DNA from: Streptomyces sp. V3I8
GTDB taxonomy: Bacteria > Actinomycetota > Actinomycetes > Streptomycetales > Streptomycetaceae
Reading direction: 5' to 3'
Assembly: GCF_030817535.1 (NCBI RefSeq)
Contig: NZ_JAUSZL010000002.1
Location: 4,092,001 to 4,156,000 of the forward strand
Length of the DNA stretch: 64,000 bases
The position numbers and the translations under genes were made by a program. The notes under the pieces are model-generated. The model saw nothing but the letters and a program-made list of their open reading frames with translations, was not told the origin of the DNA and searched no databases. Position 1 is the stretch's first letter; every line of letters begins with the position of its first letter. Positions 8,416 through 16,595 of this stretch are shown here, in pieces.

Positions 8416-9543
8416 TCAGCTCAGGCTCGCGACGGTCGTACGGACCTTGGCGATGATCTCTTCGGGGATCGGGGCGTAGTCGTTCTCGGCAAGGATCTTC
8501 TGGCCCTCCTCGCTGGCGATGTAGGTGAGGAACGCCTTCGTGGCGGGCAGGGTCTCCGCCTTGTTGCCCTTGTCGCAGACGATCTCGTACGTGACCAGGG
8601 TGATCGGGTAGGCGCCGTCGGCCTTGGTCGCGCGGTTCAGTTCGAGCGCGAGGTCCGCGCCCGTGCCGACGACCTTGGCGTCCGCGATGGCCGTGGTGGC
8701 GTTCTCGACGGTGGCCTCGACCGGCTCGCTGGCACCGGTGTCCAGCTTGGCCGCGCCGATGCCGTCCTTGGCGTACGACAGCTCCATGTAGCTGATGGCG
8801 CCGGAGGTCTGCTTGACCTGCTGGGCGACACCGGAGGAGCCGGCCGCGGACTGGCCGCCCTTGGCCTGCCAGGCCTTGCCGCCCTCGTACTTCCACTGGT
8901 CGGGCGCGGCCGCGATCAGGTACTTGGTGAAGTTGTCCGTGGTGCCGGACTCGTCCGAGCGGTGGAACGCCTGGATCTTGAGGTCGGGAAGCTTCGCGTC
9001 CGGGTTCAGCTTCTTGATCGCCGCGTCGTTCCAGTTGGTGATCTTGCTGTCGAAGATGCCCGCGAGGGTCTTCGCGTCGAGGACCAGGCCCTCGACACCG
9101 GGGACGTTGTAGCCGACCGCGATCGGGCCGCCGACCATCGGCAGGTCGATGCCCTGGCCGTCCTTGCAGACCTCCTTGGAGGCCGTGACCTCTTCGGGCT
9201 TCAGCGCGGAGTCGGAACCGGCGAAGGCGACCTGGCCCTGGGTGAACGCGGTGACACCGGCGCCCGAACCCTCGGACTTGTAGTTGATCTGCACGCCCTT
9301 GCAGGCGGTCGCGAACGCCTTGACCCACGCGTCGATCGCGTTCTTCTGCGCGGAGGAGCCGTTGGCGAGCAGCTGGCCCTTGGCGTCGTCGCACTTGATG
9401 GAGCTGTTGGCCGCGGTCGTGCTCTCGCCGTTCCCACTGCTACCGGTGTCGTCGGAGCCGCACGCCGTCAGCGCCAGGGCGCCGGAGACGGCGACAGCAC
9501 CGAGGGAAAGGGCGCGAAGCCGGTTCTTGCGCTGAAGCTTCAC
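8416..9543 (-). CDS. pstS: Phosphate-binding lipoprotein PstS
   Basis: A 375-residue substrate-binding protein with an N-terminal signal RKNRLRALSLGAVAVSGALA and lipobox LTAC (Cys28). Phosphate-site phrases are present: NGSSAQKNAIDAWVKAF, SEGSGAGVTAF and FHRSDESGTTDNFTKY. The GTG at 9543 is chosen since GAAGGAAC lies just upstream and the signal peptide then begins directly; a longer frame adds 51 unrelated residues. It is the first gene of the pst operon and sits behind a PHO box at 9704-9727. Confidence 0.96.
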   Translation of the reverse strand: MKLQRKNRLRALSLGAVAVSGALALTACGSDDTGSSGNGESTTAANSSIKCDDAKGQLLANGSSAQKNAIDAWVKAFATACKGVQINYKSEGSGAGVTAFTQGQVAFAGSDSALKPEEVTASKEVCKDGQGIDLPMVGGPIAVGYNVPGVEGLVLDAKTLAGIFDSKITNWNDAAIKKLNPDAKLPDLKIQAFHRSDESGTTDNFTKYLIAAAPDQWKYEGGKAWQAKGGQSAAGSSGVAQQVKQTSGAISYMELSYAKDGIGAAKLDTGASEPVEATVENATTAIADAKVVGTGADLALELNRATKADGAYPITLVTYEIVCDKGNKAETLPATKAFLTYIASEEGQKILAENDYAPIPEEIIAKVRTTVASLS

Positions 9544-9703
9544 TTTCGGGTGTTCCTTCCAGAAGCCGCCGTTGCCGGCGGCGTGCGATGTAGTGGGTCC
9601 TGCTCGTCGTGCTGTCCGTCGACCGGCGTGGGCGCTCGCTTCCGTCCGCACCACGCACCGGGTAAGGCCGAAATTAGGCAGATGAGGTGAAGGCACCGAT
9701 TGC

Positions 9704-9727
9704 CATGAGTGAACGGAGGGTGAACCC
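9704..9727 (-). promoter_or_regulatory. PHO box (PhoP-binding direct repeats) of pstS
   Basis: Read on the minus strand there are two 11-base direct repeats, GTTCACCCTCC followed by GTTCACTCATG, which match the Streptomyces PHO-box unit. Weaker AGGTGAAG-type units at 9685 and 9740 (plus strand) keep the same 11-base phase. It lies about 165 bases upstream of the pstS start. Confidence 0.88.
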
Positions 9728-9967
9728 CTGCCGTCAGTGCGGTGAGGTCACGGAACGCTCACGGGGAGAACACGTGAGGGTACCGACGACCGGAAGCCTC
9801 CCCTACGCAACCGCGACGCCCCGGCATGCCCCGCTCCGTGCCCCCGCCCCCTCCCTGGCCGAAACGCGCCCTCGCCCTTTACGTCCTCGTGGGATTGCCG
9901 GCCGCCGCCGGTGGAACCCGCCGGGCGGTTGACCCGTCTCGTACCACGGGGGCAACGGGAGGCGCAC

Positions 9968-11548
9968 ATGCAACGGCGGACGTTCATCGGCGGCGGCGCC
10001 GCGGTCACGGTGACAGCGGCGGTCTCGGCGTGCGGCGGCGGGAACTCCGGGCCACGGCCGGCCGCCGGGACGGACGCGTCACGCACACCGCGCACACCGC
10101 GCACACCGACCGGCGCGAGCACGACGGCCAAGGGCACCGCGCCGGCCGACTGGCAGGCCCTCGCCAAGGACCTGGACGGGCCCCTGGTCCGCCCGGGCGA
10201 CACCGACTGGGCGGCGGCCCGCCAGCTCTACAACACCCGCTTCGACGCCCTGAAACCGGCGGCGGTCGCGTACGCGGCCCACCCCGACGACATCCGCACG
10301 ACGCTCGCGTACGCCCGCGACCACGGCGTCCGCGTCTCGATCCGCAACGGCGGCCACTCGTACGCCGGCTGGTCCTCCGGGGACGGCCGGCTGATCCTGG
10401 ACATGTCGAAGCTGTCCGGGGTACGGGCGTCCGGCGACGAGGCGGTGATCGGCGCGGGCGCCAAGCTCATCGACGTCTACCGCGGGCTCGCCGCGAAGGG
10501 CGTGACCGTCCCGGCGGGCTCCTGCCCGACGGTCGGCATCTCGGGACTGACGCTGGGCGGCGGCCACGGCGTGGTGTCGAGGGCGTACGGGCTGACGTGC
10601 GACAGCCTCACCCAGGCGACCCTGATCACGGCCGACGGCAAGCGGCTCACCGCGAGCGCGACCGAGCACAAGGACCTCTTCTGGGCGCTGCGCGGCGCGG
10701 GCAACGGCAACTTCGGCGTCGTCACCGAACTGCGCTTCAGGACCCGTCCGGCGCCGCAGGGCGTCTCGGCGAACATGTCCTGGCCGTGGCCGAGGGCGGC
10801 GGCGGTCCTCGCGGCCTGGCAGGAGTGGGGCCCCGACCAGCCCGACGAGATCTGGTCCTCGGTCCACGTCGAGAACGCGGACGGCGGCACTCCGACGGTC
10901 TCCGTCTCCGCGTTCTCGCTCGGCACGTACGGCGAACTGCAGAACGCCGTCGACCGCCTCGCCGACCGGATCGGCGCCCCGGCCCGCAGCGTCTCCCTCA
11001 GGCGCCGCTCCTACGAGGAGTCGATGGAGGTGTACGCGGGCTGCTCGAGCTTCTCCGAGGACGCCCAGTGCCACCTCCCGGGCGGGACCCCGGGCCGCTC
11101 GGCGCGGGGCGCGCTGGGCCGGGAGACGTACGCGGGCCGCTCGGACTTCTTCGACCGTTCGATATCGGCGGCGGGCATACGGACGCTGCTCTCCCGCATC
11201 TCCGGGGTACGCGGCGGTACGGGCAGCATCGCGCTCACGGCTCTGGGCGGCGCGGTCAACCGCGTCGACCCCACGGCGACGGCCTTCGTCCACCGCCGCT
11301 CGCGCATGCTGGCCCAGTACATAGCGGCCTGGCGCCCGGCCACCTCGGGCAGGGTGTCGGAATCCTGGCTGACGCAGACGCACACCGCGATGCGCCCCCA
11401 CGCCTCGGGATCCGCCTACCAGAACTACACGGACCCGACCCTCACCGACTGGCGCAAGGCGTACTACGGTTCAGCGGCCGCCCACCTGAAGTCCCTGAAG
11501 GCGAAGTACGACCCCAACGAATTCTTCAAGTCCCCCCAGTCGCTGTAA
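9968..11548 (+). CDS. Secreted FAD-linked oxidase, BBE type
   Basis: A 526-residue berberine-bridge-enzyme-type flavoprotein. The N-terminus has a Tat-like twin arginine (QRRTFIGGG) and a lipobox-like AVSAC with Cys22, so it is probably an exported lipoprotein. The PCMH FAD domain shows both covalent flavin ligands, H130 (RNGGHS) and C186 (GSCPTVG), followed by LTLGGGHG. The C-terminal BBE motif YQNYTDPTLTDW and FKSPQSL end the protein. Such enzymes oxidise sugars or secondary metabolites; the substrate is unknown. The ATG at 9968 follows GGGAGG. It appears monocistronic. Confidence 0.85.
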   Translation: MQRRTFIGGGAAVTVTAAVSACGGGNSGPRPAAGTDASRTPRTPRTPTGASTTAKGTAPADWQALAKDLDGPLVRPGDTDWAAARQLYNTRFDALKPAAVAYAAHPDDIRTTLAYARDHGVRVSIRNGGHSYAGWSSGDGRLILDMSKLSGVRASGDEAVIGAGAKLIDVYRGLAAKGVTVPAGSCPTVGISGLTLGGGHGVVSRAYGLTCDSLTQATLITADGKRLTASATEHKDLFWALRGAGNGNFGVVTELRFRTRPAPQGVSANMSWPWPRAAAVLAAWQEWGPDQPDEIWSSVHVENADGGTPTVSVSAFSLGTYGELQNAVDRLADRIGAPARSVSLRRRSYEESMEVYAGCSSFSEDAQCHLPGGTPGRSARGALGRETYAGRSDFFDRSISAAGIRTLLSRISGVRGGTGSIALTALGGAVNRVDPTATAFVHRRSRMLAQYIAAWRPATSGRVSESWLTQTHTAMRPHASGSAYQNYTDPTLTDWRKAYYGSAAAHLKSLKAKYDPNEFFKSPQSL

Positions 11549-11551
11549 CGA

Positions 11552-11815
11552 CCGAGGAACGCGACCTGAGGAACGCGACCTGAGAGGCGCGGCTTGAGGA
11601 ACGCGGCTGAAGAGGCGCGGCTTGGGAACGCGGCCTGAGGAGCACGGCCCAAGGGGCGCGGGGAACTGCGCGCTCGGCCCGATCCCACCCGCGGGAACCC
11701 ACAGCCGAAGCCCCCTCAGGGGCGCGGGGAACTGCGCGCTCGGCCCGATCCCACCCGCGGGAACCCACAGCAGAAGCCCCCTCAGGGGCGCGGGGAACTG
11801 CGCACCCAGCCCCCA
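11552..11815 (+). repeat. Short tandem repeats followed by a 66-bp tandem of the dispersed repeat
   Basis: From 11552 to 11645 there are degenerate 14-15 base units such as AGGAACGCGACCTG. Then three copies of a unit beginning GGGGCGCGGGGAACTGCGC start at 11653, 11719 and 11785, exactly 66 bases apart. The first two are nearly identical; the third diverges after the core. The rest of the gap, to 11895, shows small direct repeats (GAGCGACTACGCG) and no gene. Confidence 0.85.
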
Positions 11816-11895
11816 CCGCCCCGCACCCGACCACGAACGCCCCACCCCGCCACCCCACAAGCGGAGCGCCCACGCGGAGCGACTACGCGGAGCGA

Positions 11896-12597
11896 CTACG
11901 CGGCGAGATCCCGCTCCGCCGGATCACCCTCACTGCGCGCTCCCGGAATCACTTTCTCCCGCGCCCCGGCGGCCCGGGGGGACCGGACCAGCCACCCCAC
12001 CCGCGGCGACCTCTCCACGGCCTTCACCACGGGCGTCAGCAGACCGACGGCGAGCGGCGAGAGCAGCAGGACGACCGCGGTCCCGAGCGCGAATCCCCCC
12101 ACGACATCGGTCGGATAGTGCACGCCCATGTAGACCCGGCAGAACCCGCCGAGCAGCGCGAGCCCTATCCCGACGAGCCCGACCTTCCGGTTCGCCACGA
12201 ACAGCCCGACCGCCATGGCCATCATCAGGGTCGAGTGGTCGCTCACGAACGAGTAGTCGCTCTTGCCGCCGATGAGGACTTCCAGCCCCTCGTGGTCCAC
12301 GAAGGGCCGGGGCCGCTCCACGAAACCCCGTATCGGCACGTTCACGAGTACGGCGACCCCGGCGGCGAGCGGCGCCCAGATCAGGGAGGCGACGGAGGAC
12401 GCGGCGTCGTCACCGCCCCGCCGCCGCACGCCGAGCCAGCACCCGAGCACCAGCAGGACCATGACGAGCAGCAGCCCGTATTCGCCCGTGAACTCCATGA
12501 CGCGGTCGAACCAGTGCGGCGCGTCTTTGGCGAGACCATTGATGTCGTAAAGCAAGTCGACGTCTGGGTTCGACCCGGAATCGGCGAGTCCAGCCAT
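11896..12597 (-). CDS. PAP2-family membrane phosphatase
   Basis: A 233-residue integral membrane phosphatase of the PAP2/undecaprenyl pyrophosphate phosphatase type. The three motifs are VERPRPF (93-99, degenerate KxxxxxxRP), SDHS (119-122, the PSGH position) and CRVYMGVHYPTD (153-164, SRxxxxxHxxxD). About five hydrophobic helices are visible. It likely removes phosphate from a lipid carrier or phosphatidic acid outside the membrane. The start at 12597 is uncertain: an ATG eight codons upstream is possible and neither has a strong ribosome site. Confidence 0.83.
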   Translation of the reverse strand: MAGLADSGSNPDVDLLYDINGLAKDAPHWFDRVMEFTGEYGLLLVMVLLVLGCWLGVRRRGGDDAASSVASLIWAPLAAGVAVLVNVPIRGFVERPRPFVDHEGLEVLIGGKSDYSFVSDHSTLMMAMAVGLFVANRKVGLVGIGLALLGGFCRVYMGVHYPTDVVGGFALGTAVVLLLSPLAVGLLTPVVKAVERSPRVGWLVRSPRAAGAREKVIPGARSEGDPAERDLAA

Positions 12598-12780
12598 GGT
12601 GCTACGGCCCTTCGTCGTCATCTTTCCGACGCATCCCATCGGATGCGCCGCGCCATCAACCCCCGTCGTCGGCTACACGAACAGGAACGCACATTCCCCG
12701 TCCATACGTTCCGCCCTCCACCGAATGATCACGCAGACGTTATCGAAGAGAGATACATCGCCGCAGCTCAGGGGAGGGTT

Positions 12781-13788
12781 TCACAGAGCGGTGGGCAATG
12801 CTTTCGCGCCATCTTCGGTCACCCGGGTCGCCCCGAAGTAGTCGGGCGTGTCGATGGGGTCGAAGCGGATCACCGCGCCCGTCCGGGGCGCGTTGATCAT
12901 GTATCCGCCACCGACATAGACGCCCACGTGCCGAATCGCCCGGGAGTTGGTGAGGTCGTCCGAGAAGAAGACCAGGTCCCCGGGCAGCAGCTCACTGCGC
13001 GCGGGGTGCGGACCGGCGTTGTACTGGTCGTTGGCCACCCGGGGCAGGGTGATCCCCACGCTTTCGTACGCGGCCTTGGTCAGCCCCGAGCAGTCGAAGC
13101 GTCCGCCCTGCTCAGGGGTGCCGTTGCCGCCCCAGAGATACAGCGTGCCGAGCTTCTTCTGCGCGTAGTCGATGGCGCCCGCGGCCTGCTGGGAGGGCTG
13201 CACACGACCGACCGGAGCGGCGAAACTCTGCTCCAGCGTCGTGATCGTCTTCACGTAGTTCCGGGTTTCCCTGTAGGGCGGGACGCCCCCGTATTTGATG
13301 ACGGCGTACGCCCCCGCGTTGTACGCGGCGAGCATGTTCTCCGTCGGATCGCCGGGCGCGTCCTTGACGTACTTCGCGAGCGTGCAGTCGTACTTGGCGG
13401 CCGATGGAATCGCGTCATTCGGATCCCATACGTCGCGGTCGCCGTCCCCGTCACCGTCGATTCCGTGCGTGGCCCACGTTCCCGGGATAAATTGCGCTAT
13501 CCCCTGAGCGGCCGCCGGACTCTTCGCGTCGGGATTGAACCCGCTCTCCTGGTACAGCTGTGCGGCGAGAAGTGCGGGATTGATGGCGCTGCACAGATTG
13601 CCCCATTTCCGTACGAGCGCCTGGTAGCTCGCGGGCACGGCTCCCTTGGCCAGGCCGACGGCTCCCTGCCCCACCCCGTTGGCGAGGTTCCCGGCGACCA
13701 GATAGACGCCGACCACCAGCACCATGGCGAAGGCGAGCCCCGCCCCCACGGCGGCGGTCGCCAAGATCCAGGCCTTACGCACCGTCAA
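12781..13788 (-). CDS. Bifunctional lytic transglycosylase / NlpC-P60 peptidoglycan hydrolase
   Basis: A 335-residue exported wall hydrolase. After an N-terminal membrane anchor (about 7-34) comes an SLT-type transglycosylase domain with catalytic Glu81 in QLYQESGFNPDA and the usual AAQGIAQFIPGTW and MLAAYNAGAYAV. This is followed by an NlpC/P60 domain with Cys233 (FDCSG), His287 (IRHVGVYV) and a third position that is Asn299 rather than the usual His. An acidic GDGDGDRDVWDPNDA loop may bind calcium. This two-domain layout is that of VirB1/Tcp-like enzymes that open the wall for type IV secretion systems, and such a system lies 1.5 kb away. Confidence 0.88.
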   Translation of the reverse strand: MTVRKAWILATAAVGAGLAFAMVLVVGVYLVAGNLANGVGQGAVGLAKGAVPASYQALVRKWGNLCSAINPALLAAQLYQESGFNPDAKSPAAAQGIAQFIPGTWATHGIDGDGDGDRDVWDPNDAIPSAAKYDCTLAKYVKDAPGDPTENMLAAYNAGAYAVIKYGGVPPYRETRNYVKTITTLEQSFAAPVGRVQPSQQAAGAIDYAQKKLGTLYLWGGNGTPEQGGRFDCSGLTKAAYESVGITLPRVANDQYNAGPHPARSELLPGDLVFFSDDLTNSRAIRHVGVYVGGGYMINAPRTGAVIRFDPIDTPDYFGATRVTEDGAKALPTAL

Positions 13789-13959
13789 CCGCCCCTCGCC
13801 GCACGGTAATCCGAACGTCAGTGTAGAGGTGCCGCCCCCGGCACGGAACGATCACTCACCGACCTGCGACACTCGGCCGGAACCATCCCTGACCCCCGGA
13901 CATCCGGCACCCGGGAAGAACAAGAAGAACAAGCAAGAAGCACAAGAAGGAGACGCAGC

Positions 13960-14199
13960 GTGGCAGACGTGCCCCCCGACCTCGTCTGGACCCGCGCCGC
14001 CCCCGAGGGCGCGACGGGACCCGGCCCCTGGATCGAGCTCGCCTTCGGCGACGACGGCCTCGTCCACATCCGCGAGACCAGCGACCCGGAGACCGTCGTC
14101 ACGACCACCCAGAAGAAATGGGACGCCTTCGTGCTGGGCGTACAGGCAGGCGAGTTCGACCACTTCGTGGAAGGCGTCGAAGGCCTGGAGGAGTCCTAG
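13960..14199 (+). CDS. DUF397-like small protein
   Basis: A 79-residue protein with the DUF397 layout: WIELAFGDDGLVHIRETSDPE followed by KKWDAFVLGVQAGEFDHFV. DUF397 proteins are abundant in Streptomyces, often beside XRE regulators such as BldB/WhiJ partners; none is adjacent here. The GTG at 13960 has AGAAGGAGA upstream. Confidence 0.75.
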   Translation: MADVPPDLVWTRAAPEGATGPGPWIELAFGDDGLVHIRETSDPETVVTTTQKKWDAFVLGVQAGEFDHFVEGVEGLEES

Positions 14200-14233
14200 C
14201 CGCCCGCCCCGCCGACCCCGTCCCCATCCGCCC

Positions 14234-14602
14234 TCAGCCGCTTTCGGCCACCCGCCGCGCCCACAGCACCAGCGGCACCTGGAGCGGCAGCCGGGCCAGC
14301 GCCGCGGCCTTCTGGGGCGCCGGCCGGTGACGCCAGTCCACGGCCATCTGGACGTTGGCGGGGAACACCCCGACGAAGAACGCGGCGGTCGCCAGTGCGG
14401 CCACCCGCCGCGTACGGGGCACCGCCACCCCGGCCGCCAGCGCCAGCTCGACGACACCGCTCGCGTACGTCCAGGTCCGGGGCTCGCCCGGCAGCGCACG
14501 CGGGACGGTCGCGTCGAACTGCCGCGGCACCGCGAAGTGGGCGACCGCGGCGGAGGCCAGCAGGCCCGCGAGCAACAGGGGTGAGCGTTCCGACCGGGGC
14601 AC
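14234..14602 (-). CDS. DoxX-like small membrane protein
   Basis: A 122-residue protein with four hydrophobic helices, including LLLAGLLASAAVAHFAV, YASGVVELALAAGVAV and ATAAFFVGVFPANVQMAVDW, which fits the DoxX/DUF4267 family. The function of the family is not well defined. The GTG at 14602 is supported by AGGAGGA six bases upstream; the longer open frame contains only repeat-derived Arg/Leu residues. A palindrome at 14681-14692 upstream could be an operator. Confidence 0.75.
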   Translation of the reverse strand: MPRSERSPLLLAGLLASAAVAHFAVPRQFDATVPRALPGEPRTWTYASGVVELALAAGVAVPRTRRVAALATAAFFVGVFPANVQMAVDWRHRPAPQKAAALARLPLQVPLVLWARRVAESG

Positions 14603-14637
14603 GGGTTCCTCCTCATGGGGTCCCTGAGGACCGGCGG

Positions 14638-14675
14638 GGCTGCGGAGTCTGCGGAGTCTGCGGAGTCTGCGGAGC
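14638..14675. repeat. Nine-base tandem repeat TGCGGAGTC
   Basis: Almost four copies of TGCGGAGTC in a row lie between the DoxX-like gene and its likely promoter. Copy number may vary between strains. Confidence 0.85.
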
Positions 14676-14680
14676 GAGGT

Positions 14681-14692
14681 TACTGGACAGTA
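14681..14692. promoter_or_regulatory. Palindrome TACTGGACAGTA
   Basis: TACTG and CAGTA arms separated by two bases lie 79 bases upstream of the DoxX-like start. This looks like a TetR/MarR/PadR-type operator, but the cognate regulator is unknown. Confidence 0.4.
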
Positions 14693-15023
14693 GCCGCAGC
14701 CGCCAGGAAGGCGCCTCGACACCGAACGGGCACCGCGGACCACCGCACCCCACCGACCGCCCGCTACCCACCGTCCGCACCCGCCCCTCCCCTCCCCGGC
14801 ACCCCCGTCACCCCACCACCCCGTCCGGGATAGCCTTCACCAAGCACAAAAGGGATGACGTCTACCCACCAGGAGACGTACGACCGGAGGACATCGGCAC
14901 GACGGACCGGCGCACACGGGACGGAGTCGGGCTCGATGGACGGGCGGAGTCGGCCATCATCGGGCGGCAGGCGCGCAAGAGGGGTTAACGACGGAACAAA
15001 CCACAGGTTCCGGTTCCACTTCA

Positions 15024-15052
15024 TTGCCCGGCGTGACCTGCCGTGATACACA
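15024..15052 (+). promoter_or_regulatory. Candidate sigma-70-type promoter of the secretion operon
   Basis: TTGCCC at 15024-15029 and TACACA at 15047-15052 are separated by exactly 17 bases. Transcription from here would give a leader of about 195 bases before the start at 15255. The remaining gap from 14693 to 15023 shows no supportable gene. Confidence 0.45.
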
Positions 15053-15125
15053 GAGTGACGATGACCCTCCTCGTATACCGTCCCTGCGCCCCCCGAGGGG
15101 TACCGCGGACGCCGGTGACAAGGGA

Positions 15126-15192
15126 TTCGTACGAAATCCGCCAACCAATGACGCCAAGTCGACATGCGAGAGCGTCATTGTCAGCGACAATG
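15126..15192. promoter_or_regulatory. Two palindromes in the secretion-operon leader
   Basis: TTCGTACGAA (15126-15135) is a perfect 10-base palindrome and CATTGTCAGCGACAATG (15176-15192) has perfect 7-base arms. Both lie between the candidate promoter and the first gene, where they could be operators or an RNA hairpin. Confidence 0.5.
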
Positions 15193-15254
15193 GCGGTGAC
15201 CTCTGCGCAGAGTGGCAGGGGAGGCAGAACAACCCACTAGGGGCGGTGACTTAC

Positions 15255-15563
15255 ATGCTTTTCGCAGCCGAAAAGGGCGACATCAACACGATCATCGGCG
15301 GGATCGCTCCGGACTGGGGCCCGTTCGGCACCCTGGGCAACGAGGCCCGGGTGATGATCGAGGTCGTGATGGCGGTCGCCATCCTCCTGTGTCTCGGCAT
15401 CGCGATCTGGGGAGCGGCGAAGCAACGCATCGGCGCCACTGCCCTGCGGGACACCTTCAGCGCGGAACAGGGCAAGGGCCTGATCATCGCGGGCCTCACC
15501 GGAGTCTTCATCATCGGCTCACTGGGCACGCTCTTCACCATCGTGTACGGCATGGCCGTGTAG
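15255..15563 (+). CDS. Small two-helix membrane protein, first gene of the type IV secretion-like operon
   Basis: A 102-residue protein with a short polar N-terminus (AAEKGDINTIIGGIAPDWGP), a first hydrophobic helix VMIEVVMAVAILLCLGIAIW, a basic loop AAKQRIGATALR and a second helix GLIIAGLTGVFIIGSLGTLF. The size and two-helix topology match VirB2/TrbC- or VirB3-like subunits of type IV secretion systems, though I cannot assign it by signature. The ATG at 15255 begins the conserved-looking part; a longer frame back to 15024 would pass through the palindromes and looks non-coding. Confidence 0.72.
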   Translation: MLFAAEKGDINTIIGGIAPDWGPFGTLGNEARVMIEVVMAVAILLCLGIAIWGAAKQRIGATALRDTFSAEQGKGLIIAGLTGVFIIGSLGTLFTIVYGMAV

Positions 15564-15755
15564 ACGGCCGCCGGCCCGGTGCCCTCGGATCCGGCCGGGC
15601 ACGTCCGATCCCCCGTCCACCCATCCGTCCGTCGCGCCCACCGGCTGAGGTTGCGTTTCCCTGATGTCGAGTCACCACACCGTGCCTGCGCGGAAACCAG
15701 CGGAGCTACCGTCGTACGAGGCGGTTCAGCAAGAGGTCGAGGGGGCGTACGCGGC

Positions 15756-16595
15756 ATGAGTCTCGGTGACGAGCACGGAGCGCGCGGCGAGGACCGCGGG
15801 TACGGAGGCACCGGCCAGACCCGCACCCGGCTCCCCGACAGCACCGGTGACGTCCACGGCGGGCCACGACGCGGCGGCCGTTCGTCCTCCCGCAGCCTCG
15901 TCACGGTGGTGGGTGTCGTGGTCCTCCTCATCGCGGCCATCGCCTTCGCGAACCGCGGCGACAGCGACTCCGCGTCGGACACCGGCACGGGCGACAAACC
16001 GGAAACGGCCTCGACGGCGGCGTCCGGCGACGCCCCGGTGAAGTCGAAGGCAGCCGGCATCCCGACCGGATACGCACACACCGAGCAGGGTGCGCAGAGC
16101 GCGGCGGCCAACTACGCCGTGGCACTGGGGTCCGACGGCATGTTTAACGCCGCCAAACGGCACGAGATCGTGCAGACCGTCGCCGACCGCAGCACGGTGG
16201 AACGACTCCAGTCCGGCTTCGACGCGGACTACTCGGCAGGGCTTCTGAAGAACATCGGACTCGGCGAGGACGGCGGCGCGCCTTCCGGCAGCACCTTCGT
16301 CAACCGCACGCTGCCGGTGGGCACCAGGATCACGTCCAGCAGCGCGGACGCGGCCACGATCGAAGTGTGGTGCAACAGCCTCTTCGGGCTCACTGGGGAA
16401 ACATCCACCAAGCCCGTGACCAACGGCTGGTTCACCGTGACCATGAAACTGAACTGGGCCGATGGAGACTGGAAGGTCCTGGAGACCAGCCAGAAGACCG
16501 GCCCGACCCCCGTCAATGGAGACAACCCGGTCTCCGGGACCGAGGAGATCGGCAAGGCGGTCGACGAGTTCGGAGGGTTCACGTATGCCCGGTAG
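15756..16595 (+). CDS. Membrane-anchored extracytoplasmic protein, VirB8/TcpC-like candidate
   Basis: A 279-residue bitopic protein: a Gly/Arg-rich cytoplasmic N-terminus, one membrane helix (LVTVVGVVVLLIAAIAFA), a low-complexity Ser/Thr/Gly linker and an external domain of about 180 residues. The external domain ends with beta strands such as NGWFTVTMKLNWADGDWKVL, the curved-sheet pattern of NTF2-like folds used by VirB8 and TcpC in secretion channels. That match is structural inference, not a recognised signature. It overlaps the next gene by 11 bases. Confidence 0.68.
   Translation: MSLGDEHGARGEDRGYGGTGQTRTRLPDSTGDVHGGPRRGGRSSSRSLVTVVGVVVLLIAAIAFANRGDSDSASDTGTGDKPETASTAASGDAPVKSKAAGIPTGYAHTEQGAQSAAANYAVALGSDGMFNAAKRHEIVQTVADRSTVERLQSGFDADYSAGLLKNIGLGEDGGAPSGSTFVNRTLPVGTRITSSSADAATIEVWCNSLFGLTGETSTKPVTNGWFTVTMKLNWADGDWKVLETSQKTGPTPVNGDNPVSGTEEIGKAVDEFGGFTYAR

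Noticed and set aside
11653-11815. Regular 66-bp spacing that could suggest a CRISPR array
   Set aside because: The copies are tandem with no unique spacers, the third copy diverges, and there are no cas genes.
15024-15254. 77-codon N-terminal extension of the first secretion-operon gene
   Set aside because: It would pass through two palindromes and a promoter-like region and reads like non-coding DNA; the ATG at 15255 starts the hydrophobic protein.
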